Source: Avena insularis (lineage: Eukaryota > Streptophyta > Magnoliopsida > Poales > Poaceae). Taken from it: DNA of 64,000 nt. The stretch is taken from contig CM042692.1 in NCBI GenBank assembly GCA_023614405.1, positions 117,855,503 through 117,919,502 of the forward strand, read 5' to 3'. A program made the translations under genes and the position numbers. Position 1 is the first letter of the stretch. Each line of letters begins with the position of its first letter. This document shows positions 11,241 to 22,959 of the stretch, one piece after another. Below the pieces are notes generated by a model. The model was not told the DNA's origin and did not search any database. It worked only from the letters and a program-made list of their open reading frames with translations.

Positions 11241-11864
11241 TCAAATGGGATGCCGCCGGGCGACGCGGTGCTCTCCGGCATGCATAACCCGGAATTTATT
11301 TATCCTTCTCCCCTCAATCACAGTGGACGACCAAAACTGCACCATGTACCACGGTGACAAGCACGCCGCCGACCTGACGCATACGACAGATACGACATGT
11401 AGCACTTGGCACGTGTCAAATCGCACTGTGAACATAGTACCATTGTCCTCTGATCCAATGATATCTTCTGTCCGTAGGCCTATTGTCGGCAGAGGCTTAG
11501 AGGAGTACCTACGTATTTTGTCGTAGCAGAAACTGCGCACCCTCATCGAGTGAGCTTCAGGGAGGTAGGCGAGGAGCGCTGCCAGCAAGGTGGCGAAAAT
11601 GCAGCCATCCTCCATGCAGTTGCAAGGTCCGTGCGCGCACGCAATATTGTGGTTGCGGACCTGGCGGTAGGCGACCAATGTCCCGCAACCGTCGTTAGGG
11701 CATCTGCTACCTTTTCCATTGGTGACTCGGAGGTTCAAATCCTTGGAGCATGCGGTGAGCCAAATGGCACTGGTAGTGTCCATACACATAGCGATCTCGT
11801 TGAACACATCAGCCCCGGCATTGTTCCATCCGATGTACCACCGGTTGGGCCCCGAATCCGGCAT
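11241..11864 (-). pseudogene. SINA-like E3 ubiquitin ligase remnant (SIAH zinc finger part)
   Basis: The 207-residue minus-strand frame carries a SIAH/SINA-type zinc-finger pattern at about residues 54-91: CPNDGCG, then H and C in RNHNIAC, then HGPCNC, GCIF and a closing H in EAHS. The following part includes VVSVVCVRSAA, which resembles the hydrophobic strand of the SINA substrate-binding domain. In plants such proteins are RING E3 ligases that recognise and ubiquitinate targets. No RING finger is found upstream, and the frame ends early (RRHPI then stop), while a neighbouring frame continues through GGIPFDELQW, suggesting a frameshift. I read it as a truncated pseudogene or a degraded C-terminal exon. 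A short functional SIAH-only protein cannot be excluded. The annotated ATG is simply the first in frame. Confidence 0.55.
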
Positions 11865-12101
11865 CGTGTCCCGATGGTTTGGGGGCGAGGCGGATCAATC
11901 TATGACTGTTGGGAGGTTTTGGAGGTGAGGGGTGGCGACCTGGAAGGACCGATGCTGCGGGCGATATGGTGAGGAAAATGAGTGGAGCGAGCGTTGGGTA
12001 CGATACCAAATACTACCAAAGATGGGGAAGACGATATGGCTCTTTGAATGAGGAGTTTTTTGTGTGTTCCTTTGTCGGTCTTCTGCTGCAGGGCGCAAGT
12101 C

Positions 12102-12228
12102 CATCGAGGATACTTTAATTATTATCTAGCTAGTGTAGCACGCCAATGCTGCCTGGTACTGTGGCATCGAGGAAACTTTACTAATTTGCTAGATAGTCTA
12201 GCACGCCAATGCTGTCTAGTAGAATACC
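12102..12228. repeat. two-copy direct repeat of about 63 bp
   Basis: CATCGAGGA at 12102 and 12165 each begin a copy containing CTAG(C/A)TAGT, then TAGCACGCCAATGCTG. The copies differ at several positions. It lies upstream (on minus) of the SINA-like remnant; function unknown. Confidence 0.6.
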
Positions 12229-12320
12229 ATATCTCCCATAAAGTATCAGGTGTATATTTGGTTCTTATACTTGTGCATAGGGTTCATTGTGCTAAAGTCT
12301 AGTATCAATAGAATCTCCTA

Positions 12321-12496
12321 CTTCCTCCGTTTTAAAATATAAGATGGTTTAGCTTTTGTGAAACAAATGTATCTAGACATCATTTACTACACACTAAAAG
12401 TAGTGTGTAGGTTCGGAGTGAAGCACACACTACAAGTCGTCTAGATACATTTGTTTCGTAGAAGTTAAAACATCTTATATTATGGAACAGAGTGAG
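12321..12496. mobile_element. Stowaway-type MITE 2
   Basis: A 176-bp element flanked by TA at 12319-12320 and 12497-12498. Its terminal inverted repeats are imperfect: CTTCCTCCGTTTTAAAATAT on the left against ATATTATGGAACAGAGTGAG on the right. The inner arms are also complementary (AAACAAATGTATCTAGAC against GTCTAGATACATTTGTTT; TAGTGTGTA near the centre), so it folds as a long hairpin. It belongs to the grass Stowaway group, as a different subfamily from MITE 1. Confidence 0.85.
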
Positions 12497-13060
12497 TAGA
12501 TGCTAGAATGTAAAAGAAGATTCGAGGGTTAGCAATGATGGAATTTGCTAGTCTTGATATAACGGTTAATGTTGAAAGTTAACCTTACACTATATAGTGG
12601 TAAGATAAGATAAGATAAATATCTAAAAAATATGGTCTCGTCAGATCAGCTTAACCAAAGACTAGTGCATGAGGCTAGAATCGTTGAAGACAAGGTTGTT
12701 TTCGTAGGGTACGACCCTTAAAAAGCATTGAGGTGATTGTTCAAGTGTATGGCATGTGGTTCATAACATCCTGTTGATGCTAAAATTTCCATAATTTCTA
12801 AAGAAACTCTAGAATCGGCAGACTAAAATGCATTATGCTAAAGGTCCAAAAAAATATAGTCAAGTTCATATGAGTAAATAAACATAGTACGGATACAAGG
12901 ACATGTTTCAAAGGAGAGGAGACCAACAAGTTTAAAGTCGATGACTTTAGACAACCAAACAAAATAAACAGTTCAACATGGTCGAGAAGTATTTTTTCTA
13001 ATTGTAGTACCAACTATTACATGTGGATTGCATCTGTACGTACTATGGCAACATGTCTTG
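12497..13060. other. no recognised feature
   Basis: No coding region supported. A short AAGAT-type microsatellite (TAAGATAAGATAAGATAAAT) lies at 12600-12620. This is the presumed 3' flank of the DUF295-like remnant. Confidence 0.4.
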
Positions 13061-13064
13061 TTTC

Positions 13065-14822
13065 TTAGTTAAGCATGAGGCCGGTTCCAATCGACGGTGT
13101 TCGCGAAGGTTGGTACGAACCAAAGCGGTGCTTCACCATTCCTGTCCAGAAGCGAGGGTTACTAATTCCCTCAAGGACATTGATTTCAGAAGTAACACCG
13201 CAGTCTTTACCACTACGATTGAAGCGCCATAATTCAGGATGCCACTCTTTGGAAAGCCATGCTATAGTTGGTAAGATGTAGACATAGTTGCTTCTCGTCA
13301 GATAACCTGAGGTAAGATCTGCACCACCTACACGCATGATAATCAGATAGTTCGCTCCAAGGGAAAGATAATATGATCCAAGGTTAGCAATCCTTTGCCA
13401 TGGATTAGCTTGATCAACCTAACCAGTGTTCATTGAGAACACCAAGAAGCCAAACCCAAAAGTATAAGTGGAGATAGTGCGACCGTAGTGTACAGCACGA
13501 GGATGAGCAGCACCAGTACGATGGTGGCAATGACAAGTAGGACATCTGGGACCATAAGAAGCGCCAAGCGTATATATATGAAGAAGTCTAGAACCATCTG
13601 CAGATCTTGCTAACCACCAAAAACAAAAAAAGTAGTCGTGCTCGTCTCCAGTAGAATTAAGAAATGAATCCACCAACTCATCTGAGGCAGCTGGTCACGC
13701 CAAGACCAGCGCAGGACTTTCAAAAAGGTAGCAGAATGCGTTAACTTATGATTCCGGCAGTATGATATAGTGAATCCTACTGAAAATTTTCCTTCCAATT
13801 GTACTGCATACAAAGTAGCTCGAACATAGGAAAAACAACTACGACCTAGAATCGTACAAAGGAAACAAAGCATTATATATATAATAGGGAAATTTCCTAG
13901 AGAATGGACTCATCTTTTTTTTGAACAAGACGGGCAATTTTTGTCTCATTTTGTCTTTTAAAGTCAAAGAGAATTTACCGGTTCATTTGCAGGGGAACTT
14001 GCCAAAAACCCGTGCAAATGCAGAAAACATAGGATAAGAAAGACATAGGATTTTACATTTGCATGTCCATTTATACTCCTGCAGGATTGCGGTGTGTTGG
14101 ATTACATTGCACGGAAAAACCATTGAATGGATTCTTTTTAGGAGCTTCAAGTAGATCTTAAAGTCCTATCAAATGAATTAAAAGATATCCAGAAAAATCT
14201 ACTATGTATAATTCAGTCCGATGAATCAAACGACTGCTATAAGAAAAAATCCTATGGAAAAACTATGATTCGTACAGTTCATAGAGTCATTTTCATTTAA
14301 ACGAAACACTCCCTATGTAAATTCAGTACAATATGTTGGCCACATGAGTAATTAAGCCAGTACACTACATATGAAGGAATAATTACCAAGATGCAGAGGA
14401 TCCCAAACATGAACGCTGCCATATAGAGCTGTAGCGAACACTAGTCCGTCGTGGGTAATTCTATCATTGTAACTGTAAGGGCTTAGGGTGTGGTTAAGAG
14501 TAAGTGGAAGAACTATCCATCCATGATCACTGCCCTGAAGGATGGCAATTCTAACATTGAAGACTGCAACAAGCAAGAAATCTTTATATCTCCCACTAGT
14601 TGTGGGAAATTCGCAAATAGCAATCTTCTGCATTACAACTAGAAGATCATTATCCAACAAGAACGTGGTTGGCTGGTCGGTTGCTTGGAATGACAATGCT
14701 CGGAGAGGAATCTTGCGACGAGTGTACACGTTGCAAAGCTCCAACTTGCCTCCGAAGCCAGCTGTTGCAATCCAATCTCCATTGGCGCCTGCCCACTGAC
14801 CAGAAGTATAGCCTAGTACCAT
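13065..14822 (-). pseudogene. DUF295/KIB-type F-box-associated beta-propeller gene, partial
   Basis: The main minus-strand frame (14352-14822) reads like the DUF295 (KIB1-4 beta-propeller) domain of plant F-box proteins: GDWIATAGFGGKLELCN, then RYKDFLLVAVF, GSDHGWIVLPL, a DGLVFATALYGSVHVWD strand and blade-like spacing. At about 14388 there is a plausible 5' splice site (CTTG then GTAATT). A second open segment (about 13418-13065) begins after TTAG and reads WQRIANLGSYYLSLGANYL, later RSNYVYILPT, ending in a stop at 13065, as expected for the C-terminal blades. The intervening 970 bp also has coding-like stretches in two frames (13419-13676 and 13610-13873), one containing VDSFLNSTGDEHDYFFCFW, so it may hold frameshifted exons. 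No F-box motif was found upstream, where element A begins. Probably a truncated gene. Such proteins are substrate receptors of SCF-type ubiquitin ligases. Confidence 0.5.
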
Positions 14823-15123
14823 AGCATCGGAACAAAAAATAACAGATCAGAAAGACGTTCTGGAATCTTTCACGATTTTTTATGGTGAAGCACAAAAATT
14901 AGTTTTGGGACAACAACTTCCCCAAATCTTACTTCTCTCTCATTAGAGGCTGATCTTGACACAAAAACCCAAACAAAAAGGATAAGGAGAGGTTATTATA
15001 AAGCAATAACTTCCAGGACTCAAATAAATAAAAACAATCTGAAAGCAAAAATATATTGTGTTGTCTCCTGAAAAGCTCTTTCTTTATAGACATTAAGATG
15101 GGCATGATAAATTTCAATGATGC

Positions 15124-15630
15124 TCACATAAGAGTATGAATTGAACTAAAAGAGAGCATCATGAAGAAAATATACACATATTTAAGTCTAACCCACTTCC
15201 TATGCAAGGGAATTTTGTAAGAAAATAAATTTTTGAAACCAGAGGCTACTAGCATAGGAAGGCAAAACAAGTGCAATATAAAGACTTTCAGCATAAAGCG
15301 AGGAAACTTAATATTATTGAGATGCATAAGAACATTTTTCCCTCTCTCATAATAACTTTCAGTATCATGCATAAATTTAACGATATAACTATCACATGAA
15401 CCATTGTAGCTATGATCACTTAATCTGACAGAAAACACAGGGACACTCGCTTTCCTAGTTCTAATAAGATGTGAAACAATATTAGAGGAATCCTCACAAA
15501 AGATAATGTATCCATCTTCTACATGTTTAGTGACAAAGTATTTCACATTTGCTATTGCAGGTTCATCATCTATTTGTTCATTAGGTTCTACAGCTTTCTT
15601 TGTACCTTCGTTAACCATACTAGCTGTCAT
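15124..15630 (-). pseudogene. element A downstream ORF with a hydrophobic segment
   Basis: A 168-residue frame on minus. The N-terminal half is charged; residues about 110-165 include a strongly hydrophobic stretch (FILHLFCLPMLVASGF, then a basic HRKWVRLK, then another hydrophobic run), compatible with one or two membrane segments. Similar basic/hydrophobic tails occur in internal regions of grass gypsy elements lacking pol, as I recall, but I cannot assign a function. It is in a different frame from the gag-like part (15759-16571), with decayed sequence between (15631-15758). Not called env: no fusion peptide, cleavage site or glycosylation pattern supports that. Confidence 0.4.
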
Positions 15631-15758
15631 AGAATGTTCCTTTACTTTAACCAGGAAAGGTATTTTCTCAATGTAAGGTTCATATATAGTATGATCAATA
15701 TATAAACTTCAGTATTTCTAGTAGGAACACAATTAACAATATCTTTATATGGCTCGTG

Positions 15759-16571
15759 CTACTTGTTCCACTTCTTTCTAGGAATTTCAATATAAGAGGC
15801 AAAAGCCTTGAAATAATTTGCAATACTTTGAGAGTCAAGACCATAAGCATTACTAATATTACGAAAGTCATCAGCTCCGATAAAAGATTTAATGCATTCA
15901 TAATCATAATTTATACCTGACTTTCTTCCTTTATCATTATCCCATGCTTCAGCATTGTCTTGAATACGGTCTATAAGATCCCATTTAGCTTCTTCTTCCA
16001 TATGTGTAAATGATCCAGCACAAGCAGCATCCAATAGATCCTTATCATGAAGAGAAAGCCTTGCATAAAAGTTATTGATAATAATGTTATTAGGGAGCTC
16101 ATGAGTAGGACATTTGAGCATTAGTGACTACAGTCTCCCCCAAGCTTGAGCTGTACTCTCTCCATCACGAGGCCAAAAGTTATATATTTGATTCCGATGT
16201 TTATGAATCTCACTAGGAGGATAAAATTTGGAATAAAAGAGAGGTACAATTTCCTCCCATTCAAGAGATTGGCCATTCTTTAGCAGCTTATATCATTCCT
16301 CAGCTCTTCCTTTCAATGATAGCGAGAATACCTTCTTCTTGACTTGATCTGTTGTAATACCTCCACACTTGAAAAATCCGCATAATTCGTGTATAAAAAG
16401 CAAATGATCACAGGGATGGACTGTTCCATCTCCAAAATAGTAGGTATCCATAACACGATCAACAATTCTTGTAGGTATCTTAAAAGTATCATTTTCAGCA
16501 GGTGGATGTTCATCTATTACCTTAGCAGTGGTAGTAGCATTACGAAATAAGAAACTAAGTGAATTATCCAT
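15759..16571 (-). pseudogene. element A gag-like polyprotein, interrupted
   Basis: A single minus frame from the ATG at 16571 (MDNSLSFLF) runs to 15759 with two internal stops: TGA at 16295-16293, where Trp would be expected, and TAG just before 16121 in the context GRL-stop-SLMLKC. The order of motifs fits a Retrotrans_gag domain: VDRVMDTYYFGDG, KVFSLSLKGRAEEWYK-like (Trp lost), EEIVPLFYSKFYPPSE, then ELPNNIIINNFYARL and a conserved Asp/Glu-rich stretch with EEAKWDLIDRI. Gag forms the virus-like particle that packages element RNA. The start fits the leader: about 85 bases after the PBS. Confidence 0.6.
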
Positions 16572-16656
16572 ATTGAGAATAAAGTAACAAGCAGAAATAA
16601 ACAAGACTCACATTAGAAGTTTCCTTTACCAGTTCCACTCTCCAATAGCGCTTCAT

Positions 16657-16674
16657 TCCCCGGCAACGACGCTA
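16657..16674 (-). promoter_or_regulatory. primer-binding site of element A (tRNA-Asp type)
   Basis: The minus strand reads TAGCGTCGTTGCCGGGGA, matching the complement of the plant tRNA-Asp 3' end with two changes from the usual TGGCGCCGTTGCCGGGGA. It lies 11 bases inside the LTR end at 16686. The mismatches fit an old, decayed element. Confidence 0.65.
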
Positions 16675-16685
16675 AAAAATAGTCT

Positions 16686-18163
16686 TGATGACCCACAAGT
16701 ATAGGGGGTGTATCACAGTATTTTCGATAAGTAAGAGTGTCGAACCCAACGAGGAACAGAAGGTGTTGACAAGTGGATTGGATCAGGAATTCTCTGTAAA
16801 TACTTAGCAAACGAATTTTAAGGGTTTTTAATAATGCAGATAAATAAAGTGCGAGTAAATAAAAGACAAAAATAATAATTGCAGCAAGTGGCCCAATCCT
16901 TTCTTTAGCAAAGAAAAAGCCGGTTGTATTACTTAAGATGACCAAACATTCTCGAGGACACATGGGAATACTGTCAAGTGCTTTCACTTCATATAGTTGA
17001 TTAATCTTCTCTAGTTGGATAAGTGTTGTGCGGGTAAACCTATGCTAATGTACTGACCTTCCTAGGACTAATACATACTTGTGATTAAACCCCTTGCAAG
17101 CATCCGCACCTACAAGAAAGTAATTAAGATAAAAACCTAACCATAGCCTTAAACTCTGAGATCCTACACTCCCTTGTGCAAAGGTTTCCTAACGGGGGTT
17201 CAGGTTTTTGTCACTCCGGCAACCCCTACGATTAGTAGCCAAATACACAATGCATTCCCCTAGGCCCATAAAGGTGAAGTATCATGTAGTCGACTTTCAC
17301 ATGATACCACTAGAAGAATAACACCACAACTTAATTATCAAACCATTGAATCTTCCTCAACACAATTCCACTACTAACAACATGACTTCTCCCATGTCCT
17401 CAAGAACTAAACGAACTACTCACGAGACATCATATGGATCAAGATTAGAGATGAAATAATCATAAGTAACAATCTGAACATAACAATAATTCAATAGTTC
17501 CACTCAATAGCATCAAGTACAACAAGTAATCAACACCGAGAAAGTTTCCCCTAAGAACTATGCAAGATTCAACCCAATTGTTACAGCGGTATGGAGTGGT
17601 GATGATGGTGGTGGTGAAGATGATGATGATCCCGATGAAGTCCATCTTGATGATGGTGTTGATGGCGACGATCTCCCCTCTCCGGGAAGGAATTTCCCGG
17701 AGAGCTCTTTCTCTCTCTGCAGTTTTCCGCCCCGCAGAGGCGGTGGAATCTTTCTATGGTCACTCCCCGAGTCTTAGGGTTTCAAGGGGATTTTATGCGT
17801 CAGAGGGCGATGCCAGAGGTGGGCCAGGATGGCTACACCACCTGGTGGCGTGGCCAGGGCTGTCCCGCACTAGGGGGTGGTGTGGGCCCCCTGTGTCCCA
17901 TATCCACTCCCCCTTCTGGCTTCCTTCGTCTTCTAGAAAAATAGGATTTTCCATATATTTTCCAGGATTTTCTGATGTTTGCGAATTTTTCCCCCAAACA
18001 ACGCCTTTTCCATCAGAATCCTGGCTCCGGTGGTTCATCCTCCCAAAATCATCAATCATGCAAAAATAGATGAAATAACATAAGTACCATCTCTTAATAT
18101 GAAATTTATCAAAGAATAATAGTGAATTATGATATAGAATGGTGATGCAAAATGGACGTATCA
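16686..18163 (-). repeat. LTR-A1, 5' LTR of element A
   Basis: On minus it begins TGATACGTCCATTTTGCATC at 18163 and ends TTGTGGGTCATCA at 16686, a TG...CA LTR of about 1.48 kb. It lacks the segment around AGCAGATTTCTGCC that LTR-A2 and LTR-A3 carry near 25295-25316 and 45321-45343. It is the only one of the three LTR-A copies that keeps its last ~35 bases (16686-16720); the other two start at the TTTTCGATA word, which marks the tandem-repeat boundary. A GATGATGGTGGTG-type imperfect trinucleotide tract lies at 17597-17670. Confidence 0.75.
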
Positions 18164-18433
18164 TGCACACCACCACGATCCTATGATCAGTCAGTCATGG
18201 CACATAACCAACAAGTATCAAAGTAAACATCCAATACTTAAGAGGATACAAGTCATACCTTAATGTCATTATGGCTACATCAATCAACATTAGTGGAACT
18301 TCATCAAGAACAGAGCCTGAGCCATGCCTTAACCTACAGGCAACTGACTGGGAGAACGTCCTAGCTCGCATAGAAGTCATCATCACCTTCTTCTTGATAT
18401 CTGACCAAGTTAATAGCCAGGGACAATGCCAGT

Positions 18434-18452
18434 GGGTACTTTGAATGTACTC
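18434..18452. repeat. conserved LTR hairpin module (S1 example)
   Basis: GGGTACTTTGAATGTACTC here; GAGTAC-TTTGAAT-GTACTC in S2 (26027-26045) and S3 (46070-46088); GAGTACT-CTTTA-AGTACTC in LTR B (2841-2859) and LTR C (52931-52949, 62617-62635). All are preceded by AGCCAGGGACAA and followed by CRCAA. The stem is kept while the loop differs between families. Confidence 0.65.
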
Positions 18453-18795
18453 GCAAACCACCTTAAAAGAATAACAATAAGAGGATATGTAGTATGGATG
18501 TGGTAGGAGGAGGGCTCCATGAGAGGTTCTTTTCTAAAATAGTTTCTCTTGTAGATATAACATCTACATATCTTCGATGAAAAGTTTTGTAAAACATTTT
18601 GGAAACCTTTTTGAATGTTTTGGAAAACACTTGGATTGGGTCACCCTATTAGTTCTTTTTTATGGTCATCCCATGACCAAACTCCTTTCCTTCCTTTCAG
18701 ACCATCCCCTTGTCAAAACATTTCCAAAGCCTTTGATTTTACGAAATCCTTTTTGAAATCAAAACCAGCACCGCTCTACAGCAACCTTACCAACC

Positions 18796-18827
18796 GTCCA
18801 TGACCATGGACACGGCTATTCGAATAG
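18796..18827. repeat. conserved LTR double-palindrome module (S1 example)
   Basis: GTCCAT-GACC-ATGGAC (perfect 6-bp stem) followed by ACGG and the palindrome CTATTCGAATAG. The same pair of palindromes occurs in LTR B (3106-3137), LTR C (53196-53227 and 62880-62911, with substitutions) and S2/S3, at a similar distance from the LTR end. In S2 the inner TTCGAA has become TTTAAA, still a palindrome. Confidence 0.65.
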
Positions 18828-21800
18828 ATTTACACTCTGCAGATGTTATACACTTTACCCACACCATCCGGTTACCCTTCCCTAATCACCTACCGATCGT
18901 GGGTGGAATAACCGATCAAGACTCTCCAGATGCCACTCAAACATAGGCCCTACCCTATGAGTTGTTCCGCTCTACACCGGTATGTCTGGGCCAAGGACCA
19001 ACCGGAGCACATTCCGACTCCTCGAGAGTGGGCACTTTCAATGAGAGGCTCATAGTATCGACTGGTCGCTCACATGGGCGATCCTACTTTCTCTAGGTGA
19101 CTTTCTCACAGTTGACCCTTTTTGTAAAGGAATCCCAAAATTAGAGCTGATCCCTTATAAGTAGTTATGAGAATTCCCACACTAGAGTAGCAAACTTCAA
19201 GTCTAGCCCTGTCACATTCCAGAGTAATGTGGTTGCACAGGTTAACTGTTCTGGCAAAACTGCAAAGAAATGGGTGCGTTTTCATAAACCTTTTTACTCT
19301 ACCTTTCGTTCAGCATTTTCTAATACAAAACCTTTTTCCTTCCTCAAAGATCTCTTGGTAGGCCAGACCTCGCCAAGGTTTTATCATAAAACATTTTGTA
19401 AAACTTTTCTGGGGTCTTCCCATCCTATAGTTTTGCTTAAGCTAAAACAGGGTTTCTAAAGGAGTATGGTGTTATACACCATCTACCATGCTAGGGACAA
19501 GTGGGTGTCATAAAGGGGGTTATACTGAATAGTACAAATGAGTAGCAATTTGGATGAGCCAAGACACTACCAGGTATAGATCATCATATAATAAAACAAT
19601 GCAGTTTTCATAAATAATAGGTAAAACATGCATAAGTAAAATAGTAGGACAAGGCTTATGAGCAAGAAGGTGGCTTGCCTGTGATCAGAAATATGGCAAT
19701 ATGTCCCTGGACTTATTCTTAGAATACCATAATAACCAAATTAAATAACCATCTTCATCAGTCTTTGATATGACCGCAACTATCGTCATTAGGGATCATC
19801 CATGCAAGCAAACAAGGCCACAATCAATACATGGTATACAAGCATCAATACAATGCAACAATCAAACATACAACACATCAATAGCTCCAGTATGTTCTGA
19901 TGGATTGAGTTTATTGCAATTGGAGTTATTGGAAAAGCATTTGTGGGACTTGTTTAATGATGTTATTGTCAAAAATCACCTAATGAAGAGGTTTCAACTA
20001 AGGCTTGGGTCTGTATAATATCAATATGAAGAAATGATATCATCAGATAGATATTGGCAAAAAAAGGACAACAAAAGTGGTTTCATGATTTTATCACTTT
20101 TATTTATTTATATATGAATTTTCTAGTGGAATAAAACCTAGTTTAGGTTAATAATTCAGCAGAAAAGATCTAGATCTCCAATAAATTTGTCCTCCGTAGG
20201 TTTTGTATATTTTTGGGTTTGTGATTATTGAGAATTGGAAACACCTCAAATTAATTACCAGAATACCCTTGAGAAAATCCCAAATTCAATTATGTAAGAA
20301 ATTTGTCTTTTTAACCAGATTTGTTTTGTAGGTCCAAACAGTATGAGACCAAGGACAATTGATTGTTATTAGTACCTTCCAATGGAAATTGGAATCATCC
20401 TTTTTGGTGTTACCAAGCTTCTGTAATGATTCATCTAGTTAAAATACTTTAGGCAGATGGTTTTAAATCATTAAAAATACTCATAATTTCCATAATTCTT
20501 GAAATCCTGGGTTTTTGTATCTTTTGTGGTACCACACTACTGAGAGTTGGAATCAAGTCAAAAGGTGGTACAGGTTGACCTAGGAAATTTCGACAAGGCA
20601 TTTCTGGATTGATTTTGTTATTTTTTTATAGGTAAACTGTAGTTAACTTGACAAGGGACCAAGGGCAGGTGATGGGTATTGAAAGTACTTTCTAGTAGGA
20701 AGTGAGTTTACCCAAATTGGAGCTGTAAAACTCCTGGTAGGATTTATTCATTGGAAATGATACTAGTTAGAAACATTATTCCCGGATAATCATGGAAATG
20801 ATTTTGGATCTGAGGCTTGTTCTGCATGTTAGGCAAAACATATAGGAACATGATAAAAATTAGACCTCAAAAATTTACCCCCTTTTTTTGTTTTCTTTGG
20901 AATTAATCGAAACAACCAAATTAATAGATCTAGGTAAAAGAAAAAGAAGTAAGGGTGGCTGGGCCTGATCTAGAAGGGAATGGGCACAACAGGCAGGACC
21001 GGCCCACTTGGGTAGATCCAAGTGCGGGAGAGGCAGTGTAAAAGCTGGAGCGTTGGGCCCACGGGTCAGTGGGTTGGCAGCATGAAGGGGTACCCGATGA
21101 CATCGTCCGTTGGATCAGAAAGGAGATCGACGGTGGAGGTCCATCGTCTTCCTCTAATGGTGCACGAGGAAGACCTAATCCCTACTAGGGAGAAAGGGTA
21201 ACGAGGCGGCTCCCCTGTGTGACAATTGCGACGAAGGAGTAGCGGAGGGGGTGCAGCGTGCAACGACGAACTCAGGGATTTGCTGCTTCAACGATTTTGG
21301 CTCTAGGTTGAGGTCTTACCCAACCCCACCGGTGAACCATGTTTGGGAGGTGGACTAGGGCTCCACAGGGCTGCTGCATGCTAGCAGGAAGGGGATGGAG
21401 GCGACGAAGTGGCCTTCCTTAGTCCCCGGGGACGTGCATCCATGGCTTTGGAGGCGTGGATGGTCAGATAGAGTACCACCGGCAGTGAGCTCCTCGGAGG
21501 CAGAGTGGTGACGAAAGCCAGAGCTCCTCTAAAACAAAAAGAGGGAGGGAGGGAGGGGGAGTTAGGTAGGTAATAGGGAAGCTCGACTAGGAAGAAAATA
21601 GGGGAGAAGGAGCAAGGGTCTGACTACAATCTCAAGGTTATGGGGAAGGCCGAAAGGAGCTCCTCTCCTTTGCCTAGGGCCTCCAAGGCAAGGGGCTTGT
21701 ACTAGGGGATGCAGGAGTGCTAGGTGGGGATGGAGGAAGTGAATGAAGGTGGAGGAGTGGGCTCGAGTGGCCTAGGTTCCTTTTAACTCGAGTTGGGGTG

Positions 21801-22959
21801 TATGGTGCACCATGTCTACAATAGCAAGGGAGGAGAAAGGAGGGCTATGATTGGGCAACAAGGGCGATGCTAGGAGTTGTTGTGAGGATCTCTGGCACAA
21901 GCCTAGGGTAGAGGAGGAGTGGGATGCTACTACAATAAATTTAAGAGGGTAAGATGAGACCTAGGCTGTCTCCCTTCTTTCCAAAGGCAAAAGATAAGAG
22001 AGAGAGGTAAGCTAAAGTGGATAGTTATAGTGTAGCTTGACCAGAGGTTGTCCTGGATCTGGGAGGAGTGTTAGACAAGTTTTTTTGAAGAAGGTTTGAA
22101 TAGGTTTAGTTTATAGTTTGGAAATATTTCAAATCCTTGTAATATGGGTGATCATGAAGAACTTCTTGGCTTTGGATCTTGGAAATATTAATAATTGATG
22201 CTGGTAGCTAGATAGGGTTAATATACACCTCTAGGAATTATATGGGATTTATTAGATGATTTTTTATCCTTTTTATATCAATTATTCAAATAGTGTTGAA
22301 TCTGTTTTATTGCATTTATTTGAAAAATTGAATTGGGCAAGATAGGTTTTTATTTTGAGATTATCCTAAATATGAATTCACACTTTGAATAATTTTCCCA
22401 AGATTTTTTGAGGCACAAAAGTATTTAAAACATTTTTTTATTTATTTTTGCCATTTAAGGAAATAGGCAAAACTAATTATTAAAATTCTTCAAAAATATT
22501 TATTTTTTAAGTAGGGAGATAGGGTATGATATATAAGCCTCAAATTTGCCTGAATTTTTGTATGTGTTTTGGTAAAAACCAAAGTTTCCTTCATGGAACG
22601 AGTTTTGGAGGTTTTGTCCATTAAAATAATTAAATAGCTTTGAGCCATAATAATTATGGATAATATTTGATAAATCTTTATATCCAAGGTAGGTGATGTC
22701 CACATGATTTATCAATCATTTACAACCTTGGGTTTTGATAATCAACTTGATTTTGGTAGAAAACAAGGATAAGAGGATCTCGGGCAAGGTTATCATCATA
22801 CCATCAAAACCGTGTTGGATCTTGTAGCTTAGAGCTCCTCTTGGGTCGTGTGCTAGATGTATAGATAGACCAAGTTAGGTAGATCACCATAGTATATAAT
22901 GTTGAGGTTGATTAGGATTGATATTTCCTAGGATTGATACCAAACTTTGAATAAATTAA

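Larger units (their letters stand above)
14880..18163 (-). mobile_element. element A, truncated Ty3/gypsy retrotransposon
   Basis: On minus: 5' LTR (18163 to 16686), tRNA-Asp-type primer-binding site, gag-like frames and a downstream ORF with a hydrophobic segment, then loss of recognisable sequence near 14.9 kb. No protease, reverse transcriptase, integrase or 3' LTR is present, so it is 3'-truncated or belongs to a non-autonomous family. The PBS and the ATCATCAA-type LTR/PBS junction suggest the Athila/Sabrina-like group of grass gypsy elements (inference from memory of such elements). The left boundary is approximate. Confidence 0.6.

Noticed and set aside
11550..11972. 140-residue plus-strand ORF.
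   Set aside because: Antisense shadow of the SINA-like remnant.
13890..14340. Possible additional MITE (words CATAGGATTTTACA and AAATCCTATGGAAA).
   Set aside because: No clean terminal inverted repeats or target duplication could be delimited.
15124..15630. Envelope-like gene of element A.
   Set aside because: Only a hydrophobic stretch followed by basic residues is visible; no signal peptide, cleavage site or known env similarity can be supported.
19770..20018. 82-residue plus-strand ORF present in all three S copies (also 39796-40044, 47405-47653).
   Set aside because: Conservation reflects recent duplication; it is on the opposite strand to the LTR, has no recognisable domain, and its surroundings are equally similar between copies.
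21066..21263. 65-residue Pro/Arg-rich minus ORF repeated in each S copy.
   Set aside because: It lies in the GC-rich LTR block where several frames are open on both strands; composition effect, no family recognised.
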